From a virus: 36,447 nt of DNA. The translations under genes and the position numbers were made by a program. Positions 18,683 to 28,274 of the stretch are shown here, piece by piece. The DNA lies in IMG/VR virus record IMGVR_UViG_3300043772_000322, positions 1 through 36,447 of that record; one strand, 5' to 3'. The stretch's first letter is position 1. Each line of letters starts with the position of its first letter. The notes beneath the pieces were generated by a model. It saw nothing but the letters and a program-made list of their open reading frames with translations, did no database searches and had not been told where the DNA came from.

Positions 18683-18915
18683 TTGCGCAGGCTCTCTTCA
18701 ATCTTGTCCAGCTTGTCGAAAACCTTCTGGATCAGGATTTGCAGGTTCTTCATCTCAAGATCGTGGGCCTTGTTGTTCGCCGACGCCTGGGCCTTCAGCA
18801 CCTCGATGTCAGTGCTATGGGTTTGCTGCTTGTTGTGCAGCACCCACACGAAGGCCGCCACAGGGGCAACGATCCACTGCATGACAGCCTCAAGCACTTC
18901 CATAGCGTCCCTCAT
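18679..18915 (-). CDS. Membrane-anchored coiled-coil protein of the lysis cassette (78 aa)
   Basis: One membrane span (AVMQWIVAPVAAFVWVL, residues about 10-27) is followed by a long coiled coil (DLEMKNLQILIQKVFDKLDK). The layout resembles small phage holin-associated or antiholin proteins. It lies just upstream of the endolysin gene. The exact role is uncertain; it could be a second holin or an extra spanin-like partner. Confidence 0.7.
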   Translation of the reverse strand: MRDAMEVLEAVMQWIVAPVAAFVWVLHNKQQTHSTDIEVLKAQASANNKAHDLEMKNLQILIQKVFDKLDKIEESLRK

Positions 18916-19205
18916 GTCTTATTCCGCTTCGAAATGGCCGCAGCCTTTTTCTTGGCATCTGCCTTGCTGGACGCGCCCCATGCCTTCAAAGAAAGCAGCA
19001 GGCGCGTCGGTTCACCGTCTTTATACTCAGGCCCAGGCATGTTGCCCATGCGCGCCAGAAATGAAGCCCGGCGAGGATTGTCGCCAGACTTCACCGGGGC
19101 CTTCAGGTTCATGCCCTCGGCCTTCGCAGAGGCGCGCCCCTTGGCGTTCAATCCGCCCTTGGGGTTCTTGCCCTCTTTACGCTGCCAAGCCGGCGTCTTC
19201 GCCAT
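18912..19205 (-). CDS. DUF6321-type small basic protein (97 aa)
   Basis: A highly basic protein: MAKTPAWQRKEGKNPKGGLN, NPRRASFLARMGNMPGPE and LKAWGASSKADAKKKAAAI. As I recall, this matches the DUF6321 phage family of unknown function. Its basic nature suggests DNA contact, possibly inside the virion. Confidence 0.78.
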   Translation of the reverse strand: MAKTPAWQRKEGKNPKGGLNAKGRASAKAEGMNLKAPVKSGDNPRRASFLARMGNMPGPEYKDGEPTRLLLSLKAWGASSKADAKKKAAAISKRNKT

Positions 19206-19206
19206 G

Positions 19207-19500
19207 TTAGTAACGCGGCGGCCAGTTGTCGTAGCCGTTCAGCGTGATCGCGGCAGAGCCAGACGTGTATTCGCCTGTCTTGATGCCTGCCCGGTAAAAG
19301 TTCTTCATCGGGTCATAGCCGACACCCTCGAAGGGCGCCGTGAACGTGTTGACATCACGCCACACCGTGCCGTCGGTCGAGCGCTGCACAGTGACGGTGG
19401 CAACAAACGTCCCGGAGATGGAGACGTTAAAGTCACCGATGATATAGACGGCATCAGTGAACGTGTTCTGAGCCGATAGGGTCTTGGTTGTCGCTGGCAT
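19207..19500 (-). CDS. Small beta-rich structural protein (97 aa)
   Basis: It is a beta-rich sequence (DFNVSISGTFVATVTVQRST, then GYDPMKNFYRAGIKTGEYTS) without signal or membrane segment. The DGTVW...FYRAGI pattern is common in small phage structural proteins next to receptor-binding genes. No specific function is assigned. Confidence 0.7.
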   Translation of the reverse strand: MPATTKTLSAQNTFTDAVYIIGDFNVSISGTFVATVTVQRSTDGTVWRDVNTFTAPFEGVGYDPMKNFYRAGIKTGEYTSGSAAITLNGYDNWPPRY

Positions 19501-19510
19501 GATCGCCTCC

Positions 19511-20800
19511 TTACGAAATGATGGTGTCCCGGAATACCGGACCGATGATTGACCTGTATCCAGCTACGCTAGACACCACTTGCAGAGAAGAGTTAGGCAC
19601 GCGCTCCTCATAGTATTCAATCGCCTCAAGGTGGCCGTTGAGGTAATTCGTGCCATCGCTGCCAAGGCGCGCCTGCGTGACGACCGGGATCGTGGCAACG
19701 CCATCTCTAACAGATGTGCCGCTGTTCAGGCTTGCGGCGCAGTCGTTGGTCGCCCAAGCGCCCGCAAGGCGATAACTGGTGTTCGCCGCAATGGTGCCTG
19801 CGTCGATCTGTGCCTGATCTGATCCACCAGCCCTGACGTAGAGTTCAGGGTTTGTGGTATTCCCACGAAATGCAATGATGTTGTTCGCGGTGGTGTCGTC
19901 AAACTGCACCCAAGGGCGCGTTCCTGAAACAGTGCTTGGTCGAGCCTTCACAACGGCAGATCCGCGCCCGGCCTGCCACCATCCGCTAAAGTTCGACCCA
20001 GTGACGGTAGCCACGTCTGCGTTTCTAGCTGTAGTCCCGGTCGAAAGGTTGGGGATATAGCTGGTTGGGAAGCCACCTGCTTCAACTTGCAAGCAATCTA
20101 CAAACAAGCCCTTAGTGGGGTCTCCAGCATACGAAGTGTTGCCTGCGTCATCTAGCATCAAAATGCTGACTGAGGTTGCCAAACCGGGAGAAGCCACCAG
20201 TGTACAGTAATACCAGCCATCGGCTGACGCACGGATGAACCCAGTAGCCGATAACGTATAATCTACTGAACCTGCGCCTTGCAAAGTAAACCTTACAGTG
20301 TTTCCTGTGCTGCCAAATTGAAGCTGAACCTTGGTTCTTTCACCCGGCTTTACCCGAACTGTGTAAGCATAGGTTCCTGCTGATGCAATAATACCGATAC
20401 GGAAGCACCCATGACTTCCTGTGGCGCTTGTTTCGACCAACTTATCTGAAGCATTGGCTACCCCATAAGGGGAGGTCGTGGCGTTTTGCACCAGCGTCAT
20501 GTTGAGATATGTATTGGGGCGCGTAGCACCAGCGTCTGCAGAGTTCCTGAAATCCTCAGAATAAGAAGCTAAATTTGTGCGGCTTTCTTCAATAAGCAGC
20601 CCTCTGGGCGAAAGTGTTCCCGGATCATAATCAAATCGCGGAAGGTTCGCGTTAACAACTTCAATGTAGCCGCTCTTGTTTATGCGGGTAGCCGTGTTCA
20701 GCGCCCGTGAGACGGCCACGCGGTTGTCCAGCGATCCGGCCAAGAAGTCGAGGGCGACGAGAGGTGGAGTGCTGCCAGCGAAGATTGGGTTGATCATCAT
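19511..20800 (-). CDS. Receptor-binding/spike-type protein with LamG-like domain
   Basis: The 429-residue protein has a conserved start (GLLIEESRTNLASYSEDF) and jelly-roll-like repeats (YAYTVRVKPGERTKVQLQFG, then ADGWYYCTLVAS). A C-terminal lectin-like part (GTRPWVQFDDTTANNIIAF) ends in an EAIEYYEERVP segment. Such proteins occur as head or tail spikes and bind carbohydrate. It follows the tailspike gene with a 4 bp overlap, so it may add a second receptor specificity. Confidence 0.75.
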   Translation of the reverse strand: MMINPIFAGSTPPLVALDFLAGSLDNRVAVSRALNTATRINKSGYIEVVNANLPRFDYDPGTLSPRGLLIEESRTNLASYSEDFRNSADAGATRPNTYLNMTLVQNATTSPYGVANASDKLVETSATGSHGCFRIGIIASAGTYAYTVRVKPGERTKVQLQFGSTGNTVRFTLQGAGSVDYTLSATGFIRASADGWYYCTLVASPGLATSVSILMLDDAGNTSYAGDPTKGLFVDCLQVEAGGFPTSYIPNLSTGTTARNADVATVTGSNFSGWWQAGRGSAVVKARPSTVSGTRPWVQFDDTTANNIIAFRGNTTNPELYVRAGGSDQAQIDAGTIAANTSYRLAGAWATNDCAASLNSGTSVRDGVATIPVVTQARLGSDGTNYLNGHLEAIEYYEERVPNSSLQVVSSVAGYRSIIGPVFRDTIIS

Positions 20801-22875
20801 ACCACCTTTACCGTGCCAGTGTCATTCCAAAGGTCGCCAGTGCTTAGGCCGGTTGATGCAGTGGGAAGAGAGCCGACGTTATAGCTTGTCGTGCGGAACT
20901 GCGTGGGAACAGTCGTTTCCAAAACCCGGTTAGACTGTCCGAGGACGTTGGCAATCCGCAACATGTCCGTCGTCCCTGCGTGGTTGTTGGCGATCACCGT
21001 GATCTGGTCAATTGTTGCCGTTCCCGCCGTGCTAGTGTTGTCAAGCGTTCCAGCCCGCGTTTTTACAACTGCGTTCTCTATGACGTTCCCGATCAGCGCC
21101 ACAGACTTGACGATGGAAAAGAACATCTCACCGCATTCCGAAAGGAAGTTGTTCTCAATGCGGAAATGACCTCTGGCGAACGACAGCGAAAACGAAGCGT
21201 TGGTGATTGCAGAAAGGAAGTTTCCCGAAACCTCGGCATAGCCATTGTTCAGCGCAACGGCACGGTCGCATTCCGTGATGAAGTTGTCATTGATCGTAAT
21301 GCGAGGCGAGTTGGCACTGGCCTCGTAATAGAAGCCAGCATAGGCATCGCGGATTGAGTTTTCCTCCGCAGCCACAGCTTCCCCGCTCACCACATGGATG
21401 CCGTTGTTTGCCGTGCTGACGCGGTTTTTCTCAATACGAAGGCCCGTTGCAGCCGCTGCCGAATCTGGCTGCACGAGAACACCAGCGGCGCGATCATTAT
21501 AAGTCGCCTTCTTCCGAAGGTTCAGGATCGTGTTGTCTGCGATGGTGATGTAGCTTGCGGCTTGCACCAAAATGCCAACGTATCCGTGGGTGACCGTGGT
21601 GCTGCCACCGCTTAGGATGTAGTTATCTCGGCAAGTCGAGAAGTCGGCATCCAGAGGCAGGTTGTAAGAGTTAGCACCGCCTGTTGAGGTGGGATGCCCG
21701 ATGGTGATCCCAGAAATTGCAGACTCGTCAACGGTGTTTCCAGAAATGACGCACTGCTTGCTGTTTACGCCAATCGAAGACACGCCAGCCCAAGTCAGCC
21801 CTGACCTATTGTTCGTGATGCGGTAGGACTGCCCGGCAACCGTTTCAATGCAAGTTCCCGCTGACACAGGAATATAATTGCCCTCGATGATGGTCATGTC
21901 GCTCTCTGCCGACCAGAACAAGCCGACATTGGTCCCATAGTTGTTTGAGAACGAGCAGTTCTCAGAACGAACGAACATAACGATCTGTGACTGATTATAG
22001 TTGGAGATCGTCTGCTGGTCGATGAACTGACAGTTGGTGACCTTGCAATTCCGGGCGTCTTCGAAGCGGACAATGTTGATCTCAGAGACTAGCATTTGAC
22101 CAGCACTCAGCGTGCTGCCATCACGATTTACTTGGAACGTAAAGCCATCGATCAGGATGTTTTCGAAGCTGATTGATCCCGTTCCGATGCGCCACAGAAT
22201 AGTCAGCGGGCGGGCGGTGATGTTGACCGTGGAAAACACACCGTAGAAGCGGGTGATGCCTCCAGTGTAGTTCAATGGGTTTACGCTGATCGTGCAGCCG
22301 TTGCCCAGCAAAGAGACGTTGGTTTTCAGGAGTATCTGCCCGGAAACAAGATATGTCTCGCCGTTTACAAAGCTAACCGTTCCACCACCTTGGGCATCGA
22401 TTGCATTGATTGCGTTCCGAATGGCCACAGTATCATCTGTGATCCCATCACCGACAGCGCCGAAATCTTTGACAGAAACATAGTCCTGCAACCGCGCCGT
22501 CAGCACGCGATCCACCGCGCCTGATGATCCTTCATTGTAGATCATCTGATCGGTGCGGCTGGCAGTGGTGCCTGGAGTGACACCATAGCCCACCGGGCTG
22601 TAGATCACCAAAGTGTTATTCTTGTCGCGCACCGTGACTGAGAACTGGCTGTTCGCGTAGATAAGCGCGGGAGATCCGTTCCGCATGACATAGCCATTTG
22701 ACGTGCGCAGGGGCTGGGCCGCCGGCTGCGTGAATGCCGCGTCATAGTAAACCTGGATCGGGTTTGTTTCCGGGTTCAGGTTGGCCGTGCCGAAGTACAA
22801 ATAGCCCGCGTCCAGCGGATCGCCGTTCTTGTCGGTGAAGATCGGATATGGCGGGGCGAGTTGCGTCAGCGGCAT
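20797..22875 (-). CDS. Tailspike: P22-like head-binding domain plus beta-helix
   Basis: Residues about 1-105 match the P22 tailspike head-binding domain (PPYPIFTDKNGDPLDAGYLY, then GTANLNPETNPIQVYYDAAF and RTSNGYVMRNGSPALIY). The beta-helix begins at VSVKDFGAVGDGITDDTVAI, the pectate-lyase-like start of many depolymerases. Many NN/SGN turns follow (ISGNTVDESAISGITIGHPT). It should bind and probably cleave host polysaccharide. AGGA lies 7 nt before ATG 22873-22875. The gene is somewhat A+T-richer than neighbours, as usual for exchanged tailspikes. Confidence 0.9.
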   Translation of the reverse strand: MPLTQLAPPYPIFTDKNGDPLDAGYLYFGTANLNPETNPIQVYYDAAFTQPAAQPLRTSNGYVMRNGSPALIYANSQFSVTVRDKNNTLVIYSPVGYGVTPGTTASRTDQMIYNEGSSGAVDRVLTARLQDYVSVKDFGAVGDGITDDTVAIRNAINAIDAQGGGTVSFVNGETYLVSGQILLKTNVSLLGNGCTISVNPLNYTGGITRFYGVFSTVNITARPLTILWRIGTGSISFENILIDGFTFQVNRDGSTLSAGQMLVSEINIVRFEDARNCKVTNCQFIDQQTISNYNQSQIVMFVRSENCSFSNNYGTNVGLFWSAESDMTIIEGNYIPVSAGTCIETVAGQSYRITNNRSGLTWAGVSSIGVNSKQCVISGNTVDESAISGITIGHPTSTGGANSYNLPLDADFSTCRDNYILSGGSTTVTHGYVGILVQAASYITIADNTILNLRKKATYNDRAAGVLVQPDSAAAATGLRIEKNRVSTANNGIHVVSGEAVAAEENSIRDAYAGFYYEASANSPRITINDNFITECDRAVALNNGYAEVSGNFLSAITNASFSLSFARGHFRIENNFLSECGEMFFSIVKSVALIGNVIENAVVKTRAGTLDNTSTAGTATIDQITVIANNHAGTTDMLRIANVLGQSNRVLETTVPTQFRTTSYNVGSLPTASTGLSTGDLWNDTGTVKVV

Positions 22876-22927
22876 TTGGCATCCTTTCGCGTGATTTTTA
22901 CCACGAAATGCGGGGTCTTGGATAGGG

Positions 22928-25159
22928 TCATTGCTGACCACCGATTGTCATGCGGCCAGTGATCGGAATGCGCGGGCCGATCTCTTCTTCCTGCGACAGC
23001 GCAGCACCTGCGCCAGCGCCCACAGCAGCTTCTCTGGGCGTGCCGACGATCTGTCGGGGAGCATTGCGCTGCGCGGTGGAGGCCGCAGCCCTAGCGGCCC
23101 CAAACGGCTCTCTGATGATGCCGGCGAGATAGTTCTGGATGATGAACTGGCCTGGGCCAGATGCAGTAAACGATGAGGCAATGCGCTGGATCGCGCCGGC
23201 AGCCGCGTTGGCGCTGTTTGATGCGTTCACGGCGGCATTGGTGGCACGCGCAGCGACGTTGGCAAACTGGGTAATCGTGTCGCGCTCAGCCTTGCTGAAC
23301 AGATTGTTCACGACGCCAGGGTTGTTGCGCTGCAAGTTTTCCCATGACTTCTTAAAGTTGACGCCCGAGACCTGACGCTCACCGCCCCTGAACGCACCTT
23401 CAGCCGTATCCGTCAGGCGGATCAAGGCCTCTTGGCGCAGGGCGTTCCATTCAGCCTCTGGCAGCTTGCTCTTCAGCGTGAGCAGATCCCGAGGCAGCTT
23501 GGTCTTGGATGCCAAGCCGGATGCGGTCATGGTGAAGATCGCATTGGCAGCTTCTTCTGGCGCCACCTTCAACTGGCGCTGGCCATCGCGCGTGACCTTC
23601 TCGGTCAGCACGTTCAGGACGCCGCCTTTGCTTTCCCACGTCTTGGCATATTCGGCCCAGTTCGTGATGGCGTTTTTCCATGCTGAAACCGCCGACTGAT
23701 CGCCGATCAAAAGCTGATTGTCCACGGCAGCCGCCAGGCGCTCGTCAAAGTCCCTCAAGACCTTGCCAGCCGCCGCCGCCTCAACGGTCGGCGCGCCGCT
23801 GCGCAGATTGCTGACCTGCTTGCGCCAGGTCTGCAAAGCCTTGATGTCGCCGCCATTGGCCATGATCTCGTCAAGGCGCAAAAGCAGGCCGTCCATCTGC
23901 GGCGCGGTGATCGGATCGAAGCCTTCGCGGTAAGTGGTCCGCACGGCGTCTGCGATGTTTAGCGCCTCGTCGGGCTGCACGTTGGCCGCGCCAGACGCAC
24001 GCGCCTGAGCGTAAAGATCATCAGCCCGCGCCTTGTCGCCGGCACGCGCAGCCACAAGGGCCTCTTGCGCCAGACGGCCACCTTCACCTTTGGCAACTGG
24101 TGCGGCACCGGGCGCAATGCCTTCAGTGATGGCTGTGATGTTGCCGCGCAGAGCCTCTTGCTGGCCCTCACGGAAGCCTGTCATCGTGCGCTCTGCTGCC
24201 CCGCCATATGCGCCGCTTGCCATCATGTCTTCGGCAAGCTGCTGGCCCTTGCTGCCAGTGATCTGGCCGCGCGTCATCGGCACCTCAACAGGAAGGCCGC
24301 GCGACATAGCCGTGACAGCGGCAGCACCCGGCTCAACGCCGGCGCGGGCTTGCTTTTGTATCTCAGCAGCCACCGCAGCCGTCACCTGATCGGGATCAAG
24401 ACCAGCATCGCGCACTAGTTTGGCTGGGCCGGGAAGCAAGCGGCCATCGGGGCCAAGCACGCGATCAGCGCCGCTGCGACGGGCTGCGCTCACAAGAGAT
24501 CCAACCACGTTGAACAGCTTTTCGCCAGCGACACCACCAACGGCACCGATCGGAACGTCCGTCACCTGAAACGGAACACCGCTTAGGGTAGAGCTTGCGC
24601 CTTCAACCACGGCGGCTTCGGTCGCGCCAATTGTAGCAGCGCCCAGCGCGCCCGTTGTGGGCAGGCCAACAGCGCGCAGGCCGCGCCCGATAGGCGTGGT
24701 CGCAGCGACAGCGCCGGCAGCCTGCATGGCCTCGGTGAAGCCCAGCCCAGGCTCGTTGGGATAAACCCGCGTAAACTGCCCAGTTTTCTTGCCATCACGA
24801 TAAACAGGCATGACCGCATATAGGCGGCCAGCCTCATCCTCGCCAAACTCTGCTTCAGGCTCGATCTTGGCAATGCCGCTGCGCAGGCGATCAGGGCTGC
24901 GCGTCGTGGCCAGCAATGCCGTCATTTGCGCTGCTTGGGCGGGCGGCAGGCCGAGGTTTGACTTGACCATCGCCGGGATGGTGGGGTCAGCGTCAGATCC
25001 GGCAATGGATGTCCAGAGCCGAGACAAGACGCCCGGCTTTTCTTCGACAGGCTGCGCGCCAAGCATTTTCTGCAATGCAGCGAAGGCTTGCTGCTCTGTC
25101 TCGGCGGTGACTTTGTATTTCGTGCCGTCTGGTGTGGTCAGTTCAAAATCAGCCATCAT
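22928..25159 (-). CDS. Ejected internal virion protein (P22 gp16 position)
   Basis: The 743 residues start FELTTPDGTKYKVTAETEQQ and contain a small hydrophobic stretch (PIGRGLRAVGLPTTGALGAA). A long Ala-rich helical body and NAAVNASNSANAAAGAIQRI follow. Large Ala-rich helical proteins here are the pilot proteins that leave the virion ahead of the DNA. Homology to gp16 is by position and composition, not by clear motif. ATG 25159 overlaps the upstream stop. Confidence 0.75.
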   Translation of the reverse strand: MMADFELTTPDGTKYKVTAETEQQAFAALQKMLGAQPVEEKPGVLSRLWTSIAGSDADPTIPAMVKSNLGLPPAQAAQMTALLATTRSPDRLRSGIAKIEPEAEFGEDEAGRLYAVMPVYRDGKKTGQFTRVYPNEPGLGFTEAMQAAGAVAATTPIGRGLRAVGLPTTGALGAATIGATEAAVVEGASSTLSGVPFQVTDVPIGAVGGVAGEKLFNVVGSLVSAARRSGADRVLGPDGRLLPGPAKLVRDAGLDPDQVTAAVAAEIQKQARAGVEPGAAAVTAMSRGLPVEVPMTRGQITGSKGQQLAEDMMASGAYGGAAERTMTGFREGQQEALRGNITAITEGIAPGAAPVAKGEGGRLAQEALVAARAGDKARADDLYAQARASGAANVQPDEALNIADAVRTTYREGFDPITAPQMDGLLLRLDEIMANGGDIKALQTWRKQVSNLRSGAPTVEAAAAGKVLRDFDERLAAAVDNQLLIGDQSAVSAWKNAITNWAEYAKTWESKGGVLNVLTEKVTRDGQRQLKVAPEEAANAIFTMTASGLASKTKLPRDLLTLKSKLPEAEWNALRQEALIRLTDTAEGAFRGGERQVSGVNFKKSWENLQRNNPGVVNNLFSKAERDTITQFANVAARATNAAVNASNSANAAAGAIQRIASSFTASGPGQFIIQNYLAGIIREPFGAARAAASTAQRNAPRQIVGTPREAAVGAGAGAALSQEEEIGPRIPITGRMTIGGQQ

Positions 25160-26457
25160 TCGATCCTTTGAATGGTGACGCCATCAATCACGACTGGCTG
25201 CGTTCCAGGCTTAGGCGCGGTTTCTGGCGCCCTGAAGTCAGCCAACGGGTTGGGCAATTCACGCAATGCCTTGCGGGCCTCTGCCTGCGTAATCTCACCG
25301 TCTAGAGCCTGCCCTGCAATGATTGAGGCTGCCACGTCATATTCATTGATGGCGCGGATGGTCTCAATGATGATCTGGTTGCCGCCCGGCTGGTTGATGA
25401 GCGCAGGCAGAGACGCCTTGAACAGCGCAAGGTCTGCGTCCGACATGGTGCCAGATCCAGGTGGGCGTTGCTGCGGAACAAGGCGATTAATTGCGGCTTG
25501 TGCCGCTTGGATTTCACCGAGATCCTCAGTGTTGATGCCATAGCCGCCCAAAAATGCTTTGAACGCTGCGCCGCCGCCAGTTTCGACGTTGGCCAAGTTC
25601 GCCTCAAGGTTTTCAAGTTCCACCAGTGAACGGCTCGCAGCCGTCCCCTGATTGGCAATTGTGGAAAACTGGGTCGCGGCCTCCGCGCCTGCCTTTTTGG
25701 CAAACTCAGTCTCGCCAGCGCCAACGATGTTCTGCACCAGCGGGCCTTTTTCACCGCCGCCACGCAGCATGAAGTCACGATATTCGGGCGTGCCTTCGGT
25801 AAGGCCGGCAGCCCTTGCGCGTTCTTGCAGTGTGCGGAATGTCCCTGTAGCCTCACCGCTTTGCCCGGTGGCATCAAGGATTGACTTCATCGTTTCCTTT
25901 GGCAGCGCCCCCGAAGCCGTCAACAGCGCCAGCGTGGCCACACCTTGGCCCTGTGGGTCGATCTCTACCAGCTTGCGGTTGGCACGCAGGGCAGCGGCTT
26001 CCTGCGCGTCTCCTGCGTTCTCTGCGGCTGCAATGCGCTCGTCCAGCATGGCCAAGGCCACCTCAGGCTTGCCACCCAGAAGGCTGGTCGAAAGCTGAAT
26101 GCCGAATTGCGTGTCAGCCTCACGGCGCGGGGCTTCCATCGCCTCAAACGCACTCTGGAACTCGCCAAAAGTCGAGGCGTTGTTCAGCGCAAACTGGTTC
26201 AGCGCGTCGGTCGTCAGCGTGCCATTCCTCGCCATGTCGCGCAGGCCCGAAAGCTGCGCTTGCATGGCCTCGGCCTGCGCACGCTGGCGCTCTGCCTCGG
26301 CACGGCGCATCTCAAACTCGGAAGCGGCGCGGGCCTCTGCGGCGGCGCGCATGTCCATAACCTGGCGTTGCTCAATGTCAGCCCGCCCAAGTCCATAGCC
26401 GCGCATAGCCTCCTCGATGGGGTTCTGCACGTCCAGCATATAGTTGATGGGTTCCAT
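25156..26457 (-). CDS. Ejected internal virion protein (P22 gp20 position)
   Basis: The 433-residue protein has an Arg/Glu/Ala coiled coil at about 35-85 (EFEMRRAEAERQRAQAEAMQ), Ala-rich helices and a Pro-rich end. It sits between the gp7- and gp16-like genes, as P22 gp20 does. The predicted role is DNA transfer through the envelope. The start overlaps the upstream stop (TAATG). Confidence 0.75.
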   Translation of the reverse strand: MEPINYMLDVQNPIEEAMRGYGLGRADIEQRQVMDMRAAAEARAASEFEMRRAEAERQRAQAEAMQAQLSGLRDMARNGTLTTDALNQFALNNASTFGEFQSAFEAMEAPRREADTQFGIQLSTSLLGGKPEVALAMLDERIAAAENAGDAQEAAALRANRKLVEIDPQGQGVATLALLTASGALPKETMKSILDATGQSGEATGTFRTLQERARAAGLTEGTPEYRDFMLRGGGEKGPLVQNIVGAGETEFAKKAGAEAATQFSTIANQGTAASRSLVELENLEANLANVETGGGAAFKAFLGGYGINTEDLGEIQAAQAAINRLVPQQRPPGSGTMSDADLALFKASLPALINQPGGNQIIIETIRAINEYDVAASIIAGQALDGEITQAEARKALRELPNPLADFRAPETAPKPGTQPVVIDGVTIQRIE

Positions 26458-27149
26458 TAGAACGCCCCTCCACCGTAGAACATGCCCTGCCCGAAGGTCA
26501 GCGGCGCGCTGGCACCTTGCGGCGTATAGCCTTGATACGCCATGCCGCGCCCGATGGCCATGCCAGCGCTGCCGATCAGATTGCCAAAGGCTTGCCCTTG
26601 CGCCAACGCGCTGCCGGCACGCGCGGCGCCCTGCTGCTGCATGAGGCTAGAGATGTTCTGACCAGTCTGCATTCCAGCAGTGCCAACGCCAGCCGCTGCG
26701 TTCTGACCAGCCGATGCAAGCCCTCCGAGACGGCTGTATTGCTGCTCAATCAGGCCAGACAGGATCTGCGGGCGGAACTGGGCCAGCGCGCCCTGCACGT
26801 TGCCACCACGCAGGCCGCCCGTGGCAGCGGCGTTCTGCAAGATCGCGGTCTCACCCTGCTGCGCCAGCGCGGCAAACTCCGGGCCTTGCTCAATCGATTG
26901 CAGGGCCGCGCGCTGGGCATCGGCACCAGCCGCGCCTGTCAGCGCCATCTGCTGGCCAAAAGCCGTCGTGCCACCCGTGACAAACGGTGCAAGAAGCTCG
27001 CGCACCGCTTCGAACTGGCGGCGCTGTTCCTCAATGCCTGCCTGCGCAGATGCGGTTTGTGCGGCAGCGCCTCTGCGTGCTGCGCTGGATTGCACACCGG
27101 CGCTCAGAAGAGAGCCGCCAAGCAGGGCAAGACCTGTGCTAATGGCCAT
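26457..27149 (-). CDS. Ejection/DNA-transfer protein (P22 gp7-like)
   Basis: The 230-residue protein begins MAISTGLALLGGSLLSAGVQ, a hydrophobic stretch, then a helical region (AQAGIEEQRRQFEAVRELLA). Gln/Gly/Ala-rich repeats follow (QYSRLGGLASAGQNAAAGVG). This is characteristic of gp7-type proteins, which are packaged and ejected. AGGA before ATG 27147-27149 decides the start against a longer open frame. It overlaps the GNAT gene end by 11 bp. Confidence 0.8.
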   Translation of the reverse strand: MAISTGLALLGGSLLSAGVQSSAARRGAAAQTASAQAGIEEQRRQFEAVRELLAPFVTGGTTAFGQQMALTGAAGADAQRAALQSIEQGPEFAALAQQGETAILQNAAATGGLRGGNVQGALAQFRPQILSGLIEQQYSRLGGLASAGQNAAAGVGTAGMQTGQNISSLMQQQGAARAGSALAQGQAFGNLIGSAGMAIGRGMAYQGYTPQGASAPLTFGQGMFYGGGAF

Positions 27150-27699
27150 GACGGATTTCCTTCGTGAATGTGCGCTCAATCGGCATAAAGCCGCTGCGGG
27201 AATAAACGCGCTCCATCGTCCCCGCTCGCTCGTTTTCAAGCGCGATCATAAACAACTGGCTTGCGCCGATCTGCTCGGCCCAGCCCTCGATTGCAAACAT
27301 CATCTGCTTGCCGGCGCTAGATCCGCGCTCTGCCGGATCAACCCACCAAAACAATTCCTGCGCGACGGTCACGCTGGGCGCGAAATAAAGCGGGAAGGCC
27401 ATTGCGCCCGCAATGCCAACCACGTCGCCGCCCTTGTCAGCCACCCAAACCTGCGCTGCGTCTGAAGCGTCAACGTGATCCAGAAACGCGCCAAAGCCCG
27501 CTTCATCGAAATCAACACGCTGTCCCATCGGAGACGCAGCGAAGAACGCCCGCGCCTGCTCAATCACGCCTGCCTTGTCTGATTTTTCAGCTTGGCGAAC
27601 CAGCACCGGGCAACCCTCTTTGGATCTTGCCTGCTGGTGGGCCAAAGTCTCAGCGTCCGCATTATCGCAGAAATCGGTTTTTCGGGCAAGGCTCGTCAT
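27139..27699 (-). CDS. GNAT-family N-acetyltransferase
   Basis: The 186-residue enzyme has the acetyl-CoA site VDPAERGSSAGKQMMF (motif A; RGSSAGK standing for Q/RxxGxG/A) and a C-terminal TMERVYSRSGFMPIE (motif B). An acceptor substrate cannot be predicted. Location among virion genes suggests it modifies a capsid or ejection protein. The first about 35 residues are an extension without a clear match. The start overlaps the upstream stop by 4 bp. Confidence 0.85.
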   Translation of the reverse strand: MTSLARKTDFCDNADAETLAHQQARSKEGCPVLVRQAEKSDKAGVIEQARAFFAASPMGQRVDFDEAGFGAFLDHVDASDAAQVWVADKGGDVVGIAGAMAFPLYFAPSVTVAQELFWWVDPAERGSSAGKQMMFAIEGWAEQIGASQLFMIALENERAGTMERVYSRSGFMPIERTFTKEIRHGH

Positions 27700-28274
27700 T
27701 GCAAACGGAACCTTTCGAGGATGGCATATGGATTGTACAGGGAAAGCGGATCGACGCGCTCCCCGTAAAGATCCGCCACACGGTTCGACGGCTGGTAACC
27801 ACGCGCGAAATCGCTCTCCTCCGCGCCACCCGGCATCGGGCGGAAACGGGATTGCGTGGGCGTTCCAAGATAGCTGGCAGCCCGTTGATCGCGATATTCT
27901 GCGGATGGTCGCAAGAAGTCCCTGACGATAGCCGCCGCGGCAGATCCAGCATCAGGTGCCGACATAATGGATCGGGCCGCCGCGCTTTCCGGGCCTTGCA
28001 GTTCCATCATCATAAAATCAAGCTGCGCGTCCACATCGCTGGGGTCAACGCCCCGCTCGCTGGCAAACGCCTCATACTCCACACGGCGAGGGCCTGTCAG
28101 TTGGTACAGGCCGAAGCCACCGCGCGACCCCGGCACAATAGGATTGCGCTCGTTGATGCCAGGATCAAGCCCGCTTTCGTCCTGAAAGTTCATGACGAAG
28201 CCCTCCGCGATATGCGGCGGCAAACCACGGGCGATCAGTTTTTCCCTGATTTCATTCGGGTCAATTGTGGCCAT
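27696..28274 (-). CDS. Virion-associated lysozyme (phage tail lysozyme type)
   Basis: In the 192-residue protein the N-terminal domain has LPPHIAEGFVMNFQDESGLD (candidate catalytic Glu) and RGGFGLYQLTGPRRVEYEAF, the tail-lysozyme-like glycosidase layout. The rest (SADFARG-type linker and NRVADLYGERVDPL) is probably the virion anchor. It would open peptidoglycan during DNA entry, separate from the M15 endolysin used for lysis. GGAG lies 7 nt before ATG 28272-28274. Confidence 0.8.
   Translation of the reverse strand: MATIDPNEIREKLIARGLPPHIAEGFVMNFQDESGLDPGINERNPIVPGSRGGFGLYQLTGPRRVEYEAFASERGVDPSDVDAQLDFMMMELQGPESAAARSIMSAPDAGSAAAAIVRDFLRPSAEYRDQRAASYLGTPTQSRFRPMPGGAEESDFARGYQPSNRVADLYGERVDPLSLYNPYAILERFRLQ

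Noticed and set aside
18370-19479. Long + strand open frame (369 codons) over the lysis region
   Set aside because: Antisense to the endolysin, coiled-coil, DUF6321-type and 97-residue genes, all of which have recognisable motifs and coupled starts; the reverse translation shows no domain.
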